A stretch of DNA of 64,000 nucleotides from Mesostigma viride (lineage: Eukaryota > Streptophyta > Mesostigmatophyceae > Mesostigmatales > Mesostigmataceae): positions 6,705,817-6,769,816 of the forward strand of contig RPFO01000080.1 in assembly GCA_009746045.1 (NCBI GenBank), given 5' to 3'. Position numbers and translations under genes: made by a program. Below the pieces are notes generated by a model. That model saw only the letters and a program-made list of their open reading frames with translations, ran no database searches and was not told where the DNA came from. This document shows, one piece after another, positions 37,801 through 43,565 of this stretch. Within the stretch, counting starts at the first letter, position 1; the number at the start of each line of letters is the position of its first letter.

Positions 37801-39073
37801 CCGGATATTAATTAATTAATTCAATGGACACTATGTTCCCATCCACATGTTAATTGATGGTTCTTACCCGGGACGACATAAGGCGTTCCTTCGGTGGCCC
37901 ATCTCAGACCCATCAACTGTAATGCCTCGAATGCTCAAGTCCTGGATGCTGATGCCACGAACATGACTGCCATATATGCTTATGCCCTGTTCGTGTCGTC
38001 CAGCTGATCAGCCAACAGGAGGCTGACATGCGTGGGAAGGTGTATGACATCATCAACTGCAGCTTCCTGTTCAACCTCACCAAAAAGGTGAGGGGGGTTG
38101 GATGAACAGCCAGAATTTAAAAGCCGTAGGAGCTAAGATCCATATGAGCTGCAGCTTCCTGTTCATCCTCACCAACACGGTAATACCTTTTAAGACGAAT
38201 GCAAGCAGCATCAGAATTCAGTACTAATTAGCGCCGCAGTTTCTCGTTCAACCTCACCAACAATGTGAATTCGATGTGTACGAGAAGCAGTAGCAGCCAA
38301 GGGGGGGGCTGCAGCTCTCCCATGTATGCCATATGCTTCGACCTGTAATCCACCGTTTTCTGTATGAGATAGTCACACCAATCAACAGTTTATGTTTTGC
38401 ACTGAATCGCCCCGTGCAGGATGTGTTGGGCTGTTTTCAACCCCCCTGTTGTGCCCACCCCTTCTTGTGCCTGCCTTGTCTTCCTGCTATGGGCATGACA
38501 GCTTTTGCTAGAGAGACTCACCCCCTCCCCGCCCTAGTCCAACTGGTCACTCGATCTTCTTTTCTCTGTTCTTAGTTTTTACCTGTTGCATCTTTTGACC
38601 TCTTATTTCCCTGTATTTGTTTGCGGTGTGTAGATGCAGCCCATGCTAGAAGCACACCTAGTTCCCCCACCCGTACCCCCCACTCCATACGGCGTTCCCT
38701 ATATGGTCACTTTTTGTGTGATCTGTTCCTACTACTAGCATACACTTGCATGTCCTGGACACTGCTGCCCCCCGCTGATAGCCACCGTGTGACCACATGT
38801 GCATGTGCCTGATGTTCCTTCTACTGGCAAACGCAGCACGTCCTGGATGCCTACCGGCGTGGTGGCAAGCTCAAGTTCGCCAACCACTCGCACCTACCGA
38901 ACTGCTACGCCAAGGTGAGCTTTTACGAGCCGAGCGGAGGAGACAGCACGGCTCTCTTTGTTGCCGCCCAATTGCTTGACCTGCTGACTGGACTAATGAT
39001 GAACTGCATTTTGTCAGGATTGTGCTTTGTTAGTATCAACAATATAATATCCTACCTTAGTAGTAGTAGTAGC

Positions 39074-39144
<71 letters not shown>

Positions 39145-39145
39145 C

Positions 39146-39226
<81 letters not shown>

Positions 39227-40551
39227 CGTAATGCTCTGACCATGGGTATGCTCTATCCCCTCTGGCCCTCTCCCTTGTCTTCATGTGCAGATCAGGGGTT
39301 AAGAGGAGTGCCCCATGTTTGCAATTGTGTTTCCAATCATGTAGCAGTATACATTCATCCATGGTCAAGACGAAGTTACCTCTACACTCTATCCACTTCT
39401 AACCACGTCATGCTCTACTTCTTTCCGTTGCCCCCCACATTGCAGGTCATGGTGGTGGCAGGGGAGCACCGTGTCGCCATCTTTGCAAAGGTGCGCCCCT
39501 CACGCGGATTTACATAAACCCCTACCCCTTACCTTCGTTGTCTATTTTATATTGGATCATGGTTCCTTTATTATGTCAAATGGGACATGCGCCGCTCACG
39601 CACATTGTGGTCTGGTTGTCATCAGTCACTTCAATCGCTCGCACCCAGGTTGACATCTATACCAGGTTGTCGTCAGTTGCTTGCAACCAGGTTGAGACCA
39701 GGTGGTCATCAAATCTAACGGTTGCGCATCTATTTAAGTCGTAATCATATCGGATGGTTGCGCTTTGCTAGGCAAAGGCAACCACTTTTTGTGGGGTGGG
39801 AGTGGATGAACTCCTACCGGTGGTTGAAGCGGTGGGATGACTATTTCTACGTTCTGGCAAGGCAACCACCCTACAGTTATAGTGACCAGTATCAGTGACC
39901 AGTGGTTCCATTCTATAGCTTCGCAAGGCACCCCCCCACCAGTTATAGTGACCAGTAGTAGTGACCAGTGGGTTCCATTCTGCCGCTTCTCATCGCAACC
40001 GCTTTTGGAAGTGGTTGAATTCCAGTTTTACAGAGGTAATGTTTAGTACTGCTAGTGCTGGTGTGCAAGTGGCGACCATGATTGCTTTTCTGGTGCAGAG
40101 AATATTTTTTGTACTGCTAGTGCTGGTGTACAAGTGGCGACCATGATTGCTTTTCTGGATATAGCTCTGCTCTGGGGAGGGCAGGTTTTGTATTTTTCGA
40201 CCCGTTGGCTGATTGGCCATGAGCCAGGCACCTGTTGCATGTGCATGGCAGCGGATTAAGTGAGTTTGATGTGTTTCCCCATCGCTGTGGCACAGTTGTG
40301 TCTATTATTCCTACATTTCATGGACTCCGATAAGATATATTGGCTTCGCTGCAGGGTCTTTCACTATGTAACGTACCTCGTCACCTTTTTGGATGCCTCC
40401 TGTTTTTGTGGCGATTGTGCGTACGGCCTCGTTTTCCCCCTTTGTGTGGCACCGTCATTTCTGACAGTCCAAGATCCAGCCGGGCGCGGAGCTGTTCTAT
40501 TCGTATGGCTATGCCAAGGAGATCGCACCAAACTGGGCTGCGGGTAACTAA
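13748..40551 (+). CDS. E(z): Enhancer of zeste (EZH2/CURLY LEAF-type) H3K27 methyltransferase, giant form
   Basis: Catalytic subunit of PRC2, which trimethylates histone H3 Lys27 in the nucleus to silence genes. My model has 16 exons (coordinates in the exon entries), GT-AG introns and continuous phase, giving about 3,230 residues; relatives have about 750-900. Order of motifs: WVF and RRRLYYD with an acidic stretch (match to the plant CLF N-terminal region), SANT1-like, CRRC...C..H (MCSS), PCTTNC, a huge low-complexity insert, SANT2 split by an intron, CXC, a second insert, then SET with FGIFLRDG, FANHSHLPNCYAK and the final Tyr motif. Exons 4-16 are secure as a path to the stop TAA. Exon 2 and the start are less so. 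The EED-binding N-terminus of animal EZH2 is not recognisable. Transcript evidence would settle the ends. Confidence 0.9.
14373..14444 (+). CDS. E(z): E(z) exon 2 (24 codons), doubtful
   Basis: Acceptor AACAG, donor GTGAGT, phase 0 at both ends, open. No family match. Skipping it also preserves frame and joins ...ENAARVQ to ACLEENQRLLQ, which reads like one helix, so it may be optional or false. Confidence 0.3.
14978..15072 (+). repeat. (CCCCTT)n microsatellite in E(z) intron 2
   Basis: About 16 perfect hexamers ending 30 bp before the exon 3 acceptor, where it may also serve as the polypyrimidine tract. Confidence 0.95.
15103..15606 (+). CDS. E(z): E(z) exon 3 (168 codons)
   Basis: Acceptor CCACAG, ends CCGCAG|GTGTGG, phase 0. 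A Ser/Ala/Pro-rich middle is followed by RMLPAVPIVPRFVAWVF, matching the CLF-type 'WVF' region that precedes the RR.YYD motif. An internal GTAAGC at about 15380 could give a shorter form. Confidence 0.75.
15792..15900 (+). repeat. 36-bp tandem repeat, about 3 copies, E(z) intron 3
   Basis: Unit contains CTATGTCCTTACTATACCCA. It lies between the duplicated exon 3 end and the duplicated exon 4 start. Confidence 0.8.
15919..15963 (+). repeat. Duplicate of the exon 4 start, E(z) intron 3
   Basis: Copy of 16040-16084 including the preceding CAG acceptor, 121 bp upstream. Read as an exon it would reach a stop, so it is a relic or a decoy acceptor. Confidence 0.85.
16040..16245 (+). CDS. E(z): E(z) exon 4 (RRRLYYD motif and acidic stretch)
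   Basis: Acceptor CCCAG, donor after CTGCG, ends in phase 2. DSVRTRRRLYYDPKLAETV followed by a CSD-acidic run is the plant E(z) signature. It closes with DWKLGPMEAYVLR, the start of a SANT1-like fold. Confidence 0.87.
16786..17015 (+). repeat. (GGGGGT)n/G-rich tract in E(z) intron 4
   Basis: About 230 bp of imperfect GGGGGT and GGGT units on the coding strand, capable of G-quadruplexes in DNA and pre-mRNA. Confidence 0.92.
17847..18066 (+). repeat. 30-bp minisatellite, 7 copies, E(z) intron 4
   Basis: Unit GCAGCCGCACCCACCCATCA plus TCTTATGTCC, nearly identical and with no spacers, hence not a CRISPR. Confidence 0.95.
18694..19097 (+). repeat. 28-bp minisatellite, about 14 copies, E(z) intron 4
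   Basis: Unit TATGCTCTCATCCCACACCA plus TACGTTGG, with variants at the last bases. The array ends 8 bp before the exon 5 acceptor. Confidence 0.95.
19105..19198 (+). CDS. E(z): E(z) exon 5 (SANT1-like)
   Basis: Begins with one base that completes the Arg codon of exon 4, then RFADKYGTLACVTEAARRVI. The F.DK.GT pattern aligns with the end of EZH2 SANT1. Ends AAG|GTAAGA, phase 0. Confidence 0.85.
19513..19535 (+). repeat. G23 homopolymer, E(z) intron 5
   Basis: Run of 23 G. Length is likely polymorphic or inexact. Confidence 0.9.
19737..19905 (+). repeat. 20-bp minisatellite, about 8 copies, E(z) intron 5
   Basis: Unit GCATACGCAGCAGCGGAGAG with variants. Confidence 0.9.
20085..20257 (+). repeat. 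(GGGA)n microsatellite, E(z) intron 5
   Basis: About 170 bp of GGGA/GGAGG units. Confidence 0.95.
20452..20661 (+). CDS. E(z): E(z) exon 6 (first half of the MCSS Cys motif)
   Basis: 70 codons, phase 0-0, acceptor TCTCAG, donor GTGAGT. Ends FNQLAYFYCRRCC, the CRRC half of the zinc-binding motif that reads CRRC..xDC..H in E(z) proteins. Confidence 0.88.
21590..21646 (+). CDS. E(z): E(z) exon 7 (second half of the MCSS motif)
   Basis: 19 codons, LFNCLAHPLGDPFMRKNYL. Joined to exon 6 it gives CRRCC-LFNCLAHP, matching CRRC.xxDC.xHP with Asn in place of Asp. Acceptor GACAG, donor GTAAGC. Confidence 0.83.
22297..22398 (+). repeat. 7-bp tandem repeat (GAGCCAT)n, E(z) intron 7
   Basis: About 14 units with GAGACAT and AAGAGCCAT variants. 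Confidence 0.9.
23264..23335 (+). CDS. E(z): E(z) exon 8 (PCTTNC)
   Basis: 24 codons, acceptor after a C/T tract, donor GTAAAT, phase 0-0. APCTTNCVMW corresponds to the PCG.xCY pair of cysteines in EZH2 and CLF. Confidence 0.78.
23975..24195 (+). repeat. About 38-bp degenerate tandem repeat, E(z) intron 8
   Basis: Repeated TTATAGAACAGCGGGGCGTC and TCATAGAGTGGTGTCTTC blocks, five to six copies. Confidence 0.85.
24584..30441 (+). CDS. E(z): E(z) exon 9: 1,952-codon low-complexity insert ending in SANT2
   Basis: One uninterrupted frame of 5,858 nt between a poly-C/CAG acceptor (a NAGNAG pair, CAGCAG, at 24581-24586) and donor GTGCGT at 30442, phase 2. The body is rich in Gly, Pro, Ala, Ser, Arg and Asp, with short internal repeats (IPLPGACD twice; GISRCG-like near 27650) and no globular domain that I recognise, so probably disordered. 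The last residues, GPWSIQEWLLLERGRAVFGN, are the first helices of SANT2. This exon alone is more than twice a normal E(z) protein. Undetected introns inside it are possible, but no stop forces one. Confidence 0.8.
30622..30885 (+). repeat. 19-bp minisatellite, about 14 copies, E(z) intron 9
   Basis: Unit TGCGCTGCTTGGTGCTGTC. Starts about 180 bp after the exon 9 donor. Confidence 0.93.
30960..31570 (+). repeat. Degenerate (CGAACA)-rich repeat in two blocks, E(z) intron 9
   Basis: Blocks 30965-31115 and 31375-31570 repeat ACCCGAACACGAACATGTTC-like words, separated by about 260 bp of AT-rich unique sequence. No gene seen. Confidence 0.75.
32046..32432 (+). repeat. Tandem repeats upstream of the exon 10 acceptor
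   Basis: 32046-32200 repeats TATGTCTCCTATTC/CGCTGC units. 32281-32432 holds three copies of a 50-bp unit containing CTATCTATTGTATCC. The pyrimidine-rich repeats run close to the exon 10 acceptor at 32466. Confidence 0.85.
32467..33430 (+). CDS. E(z): E(z) exon 10: rest of SANT2 and a Ser/Ala/Lys-rich linker
   Basis: The first base completes Ser, giving FGND-S-CRIASSLLYGLRSC, an excellent fit to SANT2 of plant E(z) (CLIARNLL.G.KSC.EV). After that come about 280 residues of low complexity with Lys/Ser repeats. Ends LKRRAERPLDE|GTGTGT, phase 0. Confidence 0.87.
33855..34102 (+). repeat. 53-bp minisatellite, about 4.6 copies, E(z) intron 10
   Basis: Unit contains AGCCATGGAGCATAGCATGG and TACCCGCGTTTCCCCTTCAT. 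It is followed to about 34380 by degenerate GTGCTGA-type words. Confidence 0.93.
34436..35569 (+). CDS. E(z): E(z) exon 11: CXC domain plus Gly/Arg-rich insert
   Basis: YNNHIEPCNHPDRACTATCP opens a full CXC (pre-SET) domain whose cysteines bind zinc clusters, including FCEKYCACAG, PGCRCHRGDC and CPCFAASRECDPDIC. Relatives then have about 30 residues before SET. Here about 300 follow, with GRGRG-type repeats, ending CANMAMLLRAQRK (pre-SET helix of CLF: C.NM.LLL.Q). Donor GTACGA, phase 0. Confidence 0.93.
35850..36095 (+). repeat. About 15-bp degenerate repeat, E(z) intron 11
   Basis: Repeats of GATAGGGGCCAGATG / GATAAGGGCTAGATG. Confidence 0.9.
36484..36582 (+). repeat. 15-bp minisatellite (CACCCACCTGCCTCT)n, E(z) intron 11
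   Basis: Six to seven near-perfect units, ending about 30 bp before the exon 12 acceptor. Confidence 0.93.
36611..36706 (+). CDS. E(z): E(z) exon 12 (SET, first part)
   Basis: 32 codons starting RVLLGESDVAGFGIFLRDGA. Contains the G.G cofactor motif and ends EFLGEYVGE|GTGCGC, phase 0. Confidence 0.95.
36945..37310 (+). repeat. 90-bp minisatellite, about 4 copies, E(z) intron 12
   Basis: Three nearly identical units beginning TAACATAGGTCACTCATGGA, with diverged units at each end. Confidence 0.94.
38004..38087 (+). CDS. E(z): E(z) exon 13 (SET)
   Basis: 28 codons, LISQQEADMRGKVYDIINCS then FLFNLTKK, the conserved EAD.RGK.YD and CSFLFNL blocks. Donor GTGAGG, phase 0. Confidence 0.95.
38837..38914 (+). 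CDS. E(z): E(z) exon 14 (SET, NHS motif)
   Basis: 26 codons, HVLDAYRRGGKLKFANHSHL then PNCYAK. NHS..PNC binds S-adenosylmethionine. Donor GTGAGC, phase 0. Confidence 0.96.
39056..39229 (+). repeat. (TAG)n trinucleotide array, E(z) intron 14
   Basis: About 58 units with two CAG interruptions, between the two most conserved SET exons. Confidence 0.96.
39446..39490 (+). CDS. E(z): E(z) exon 15 (SET)
   Basis: 15 codons, VMVVAGEHRVAIFAK, matching V.MV.GDHR.GIFAK. Acceptor TTGCAG, donor GTGCGC, phase 0. Confidence 0.94.
39865..40160 (+). repeat. Two tandem duplications in E(z) intron 15
   Basis: A segment with CAGTTATAGTGACCAGTA is duplicated at about 39870/39945. A 65-bp segment with TACTGCTAGTGCTGGTGT is duplicated at 40045/40110. 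Confidence 0.8.
40468..40551 (+). CDS. E(z): E(z) exon 16 (end of SET, stop)
   Basis: 27 codons plus TAA: SKIQPGAELFYSYGYAKEIA then PNWAAGN. Relatives have FF/YDYRY here. The catalytic Tyr position is kept, but the neighbouring Asp is Ser and the Arg is Gly. The protein ends right after the APNWA block, as in short plant forms. Confidence 0.88.
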   Translation, partial: SKIQPGAELFYSYGYAKEIAPNWAAGN

Positions 40552-41066
40552 ATACAGCAGCATCGGAGCAGTATTGACCTTGCGAAGCTGAAGAGCCCCC
40601 CACGTCCACTTCAAGCGCGCCTGGCAGGGCGCCCACGGTGCCACCTGGTGGGCTCGGCTCAGTTTTCAGAGGCACATCATCATTCAGGGCTGGGCCCTGA
40701 TAATGAACCCTGGCAGTGGCTTTCCCACACGGCCCACAGACAGGGTAGCCCGGCCCTAACCGTAACCAAAATGCAACTGTTTTTTCGGCAATCATCACTG
40801 GTGTCACGTGCGCAGTAGCTCGGACGAGGACTATGCCCCATGCAAGGCATGGCAGGGGGCTTGATACCGCTTTTTCTGAATTTTGCACATGCTGGTATTG
40901 TCAGCTTACAGGAATACCTGCATGGTACTGGTACTCCATGACATATTCTTGTGCATGTACGCAAGTGCTTGACATGTGTGCATGCACGAATGCATCACAG
41001 AGCACGTAACCTTGAGCCATTACTATTAGTCCGACCCAGGGTCCGTCCTCATAATCATTTTTCAAC

Positions 41067-41118
41067 AATAAAATGAGTCCTGGTGCAATATCATATGTAA
41101 TGTGTAAATTTGTAATGG
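41067..41118 (+). promoter_or_regulatory. Candidate polyadenylation region of the E(z) gene
   Basis: AATAAA at 41067, then three TGTAA words at 41095-41117. TGTAA is the poly(A) signal of chlorophyte green algae. It lies about 0.5 kb after the stop. Confidence 0.4.
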
Positions 41119-41754
41119 ATGTCTCTTTGATGATGTGCGGTCAGCTCATGATGCATGATCGGAGCCATGCATATGCATGATGTGCCGGCCCTTCCTCCCT
41201 GACGACTACTCTAGAAAATCTTTGTACGTGTACAACATACGTACGTTAGAACGCACATGGATTCAAAATGCAGCTTGGGTCCATAAACCCAATATGTGGA
41301 GCTCGATCCAATTAATTAATTAACATGTAACAGTCTGGAGCTCCAATTAATTAATAATTAATAAGCACGTGACTGCGTCACGTGGGTGCCAATACAGAGT
41401 AAAGGAACCTTCAACCCTATATACACAGTGAGAAGGAGGGAGGGCGCCCTAGCTTCTCTCACTGCCGCAGGTGGGCAGGCCACAGAGCGCTCTCTCCACG
41501 GCATGGTGCCGGGGCGCAACACTGTGGGTGCAATACAACCAGTGCAATACCATAGGTAGGCTGACAAATAGCTTATGCTACAAATGTGAGGTGGGCTCAA
41601 GACGTCGGCTAATTAAGGCGCAAGCTGATGGCCATAAGGTGCCAGAGCTAATTGAAGGTACTATAACGCTGTGCGCTAATATCGTTTCAAGTGCTGTAAT
41701 GCCTAAGCTATCCCATCATCGATTGCCCCCATCTAGACAACTCGCTGGAGTGCT
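41119..41754. other. No gene seen; AT-rich junctions and one CACGTGACTGCGTCACGTG motif
   Basis: Two AATTAATT-rich patches (about 41310 and 41345) lead into a near-palindromic CACGTGACTGCGTCACGTG at about 41366, a word that recurs at other LINE edges in the window. Confidence 0.5.
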
Positions 41755-43046
41755 CTATCCCGGGGAAGCCCGGGGGGGCTTCCACAGTTTCTTGTTTACA
41801 TAGAGGTCCCCGCCCCGCCAGTACACTTGGGGCTTCTCGGGGTTGGTCTTGTGGCGGATGTAGTCGGGCCACTGATCGCGGCGTTGCTGCTGCTGGGCTG
41901 GCGTCAGGTCGTCGTCAAGCGACCAGGAGGTGTTCACCAGCTTCTTGCGGCGAGAGAGGAAGTTACCGAACTCGGGCTGTGATGTCGCTGAAGGTGAGGA
42001 CCACTGGAGGGGGCCCAGCCTTGGCCCGTGGATGGGGCAGGCGGTAGGCGCCCTGCAGTATCGCACCTGGCAGCTGCATGCACGCCAAGAGCTGTTTCTT
42101 CAGCTCGTCGAGAAGAGAGTCTGGGGTCTCCTCCCGGCGGCAGCATGTCGAAGCGCCTGAGGATGACCCGGCAGCGGCGACGGTCGCGGTCAGCGGCCTC
42201 GCGGCGCGTGTCTTCCAGCTCCTGGAACTTGGTGGTGACATTGGCGGTCGTGGTAGAGGATGCCTGGCTCTTGAGCAGGTCCGCCCAGGAGGCGTGAGTC
42301 GAGGGGTCATCGCTAGCCCTACCAGCAGGTTGGGAGGCGATGGTGGCCGTGCGCTCGGCGATCTCGGGGACCTGCGTGGCCAGGGCGTCTACCTTGGCAG
42401 CAACTGCCTCAAGTTTCACGGTGCCTTGGCCGACTCGGCCTTCCACCTGATTAAGGCGGGTGGTCACAGTGCAGGCTGTGGCCTCGGAAACTTTGGTGGC
42501 AATGTGCTCTTGCGTAGCAGTAAACTGAGGCTGGAGCTTAAGGGCGACTCTGGCTTCAATGTTGTTGACCTTGGCCGAGAGAGTGTTGAGTGGGCCGTCA
42601 GGCGCGTTCAGGGCGGCGAGCTGCTCAGCCATCGGCGCCAGCTGCTCCGCCACTGCAGCTCGGATGGAGTCCGGCGTGCTGGGGGAGGTGCTGCTCTGCG
42701 GGGATGCTGCAGCTGCTGTGGCTGCCCGTCTGCGCTCATGCAGGAGGCTCCTGAGGCCAGCGTAGCCAATCTGGGTGATGTCGTGGGCGTCGCAGCGCAG
42801 GTAGCTGCACATGATGACTGCCTTCAAGTACGCCTCCGGTTCTTGAAGCAGCCATTCCCAGGCGGGCTTGGTGACCTTGTCGCCAGGGGTAGGCAGGAAA
42901 AGTTCGTCATGGCGGGCCAGGAACTTGATAACATCGTCACATTGTTCCTTCGTGAGCGTAAAGATTTCCAAGATGCAAAAATCCCGCTGGCCGGCGCCGA
43001 AGCGGCGGACGTCCCATTGGAAGTTCGGGTTTTCTTGGAGCTCCAA
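41755..43046 (-). pseudogene. L1-type LINE ORF1 protein (RNA-binding), frameshifted
   Basis: Starts MELQENPNFQWDVRRFGAGQ and reads through an Ala-rich linker and a long helical, probably coiled-coil region (heptad-like Val/Leu/Ala, about 42350-42700). It then reaches an RRM-like strand RCRVILRRFDMLPPGG, a C-terminal segment AYRLPHPRAKAGPPPVVLTF, and LDDDLTPAQQQQRRDQWPDY. That layout (coiled coil, RRM, C-terminal domain) is typical of L1 ORF1p, an RNA chaperone. The last two parts are in other frames (shifts near 42125 and 41970). It points away from the ORF2 copy at 43566, so belongs to a different insertion. Confidence 0.7.
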
Positions 43047-43199
43047 ACTTCAGTTCAACCTGCATGAAACTTGAACCACATACAGACCATGTAATACAAC
43101 AGGTCTAGCTGCAAGGCCCGGCCCTGACATTGTCGTCAGAAAGCAACAAACGTGAAAACGCTAGCTGCCCAAATCTGAGATTCCGCGGAACACAGAAAG

Positions 43200-43335
43200 T
43201 AAGAAAGCCTATAGAAGCTACCAGCAAGGAATCGAACATAGGACCTTTGGCATGATTTCGCTGATCGACATGACTTATCAAAACACTTGCATGTATTCTG
43301 GTACCCCTCTGGGCCAGGGTACACCAATAAGTTAT
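43200..43335 (-). other. Possible tRNA-derived (SINE-like) relic
   Basis: On the minus strand, CCTATGTTCGATTCCTTG resembles a tRNA T-arm/B box, with TCATGCC at the anticodon-loop position about 20 bases earlier. The anticodon stem does not pair, so it is not a functional tRNA. Confidence 0.25.
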
Positions 43336-43494
43336 TTACACGTTACTGCGTCACATGAGCATAAGTCCTCCGGGAAATAATTAAGCTTATGGGATGCGGT
43401 GTCCGGCCAGAGGGTGTAGCTATCTAGTTACCGGGTTAATGCGGGCACCACGGCCCCAATCGCTATTATTAATTCAACTAATTAATATGTACAC

Positions 43495-43565
43495 GTGACT
43501 GCGTCACGCGGCGTGAGCATACTGCTAGTGAGTCCTCAGTGGGAGGGGAACATGGGATGGAATGG
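43495..43565 (+). repeat. Recurring ~70-bp module at LINE edges
   Basis: Contains CACGTGACTGCGTCAC, GAGCAT...GTCCTCAGTGGGAGGGG and GGGATGGAATGGA. Diverged copies lie in reverse at 53966-54045 and 54787-54855. In each case a different sequence follows. Confidence 0.7.

Noticed and set aside
38915-39517. 200-codon frame with a long Ser run
   Set aside because: Reads through a donor and the TAG-repeat intron. Only 39446-39490 is exon, and in a different context.
43200-43335. Functional tRNA gene
   Set aside because: A T-arm-like word is present, but the anticodon and acceptor stems do not pair.
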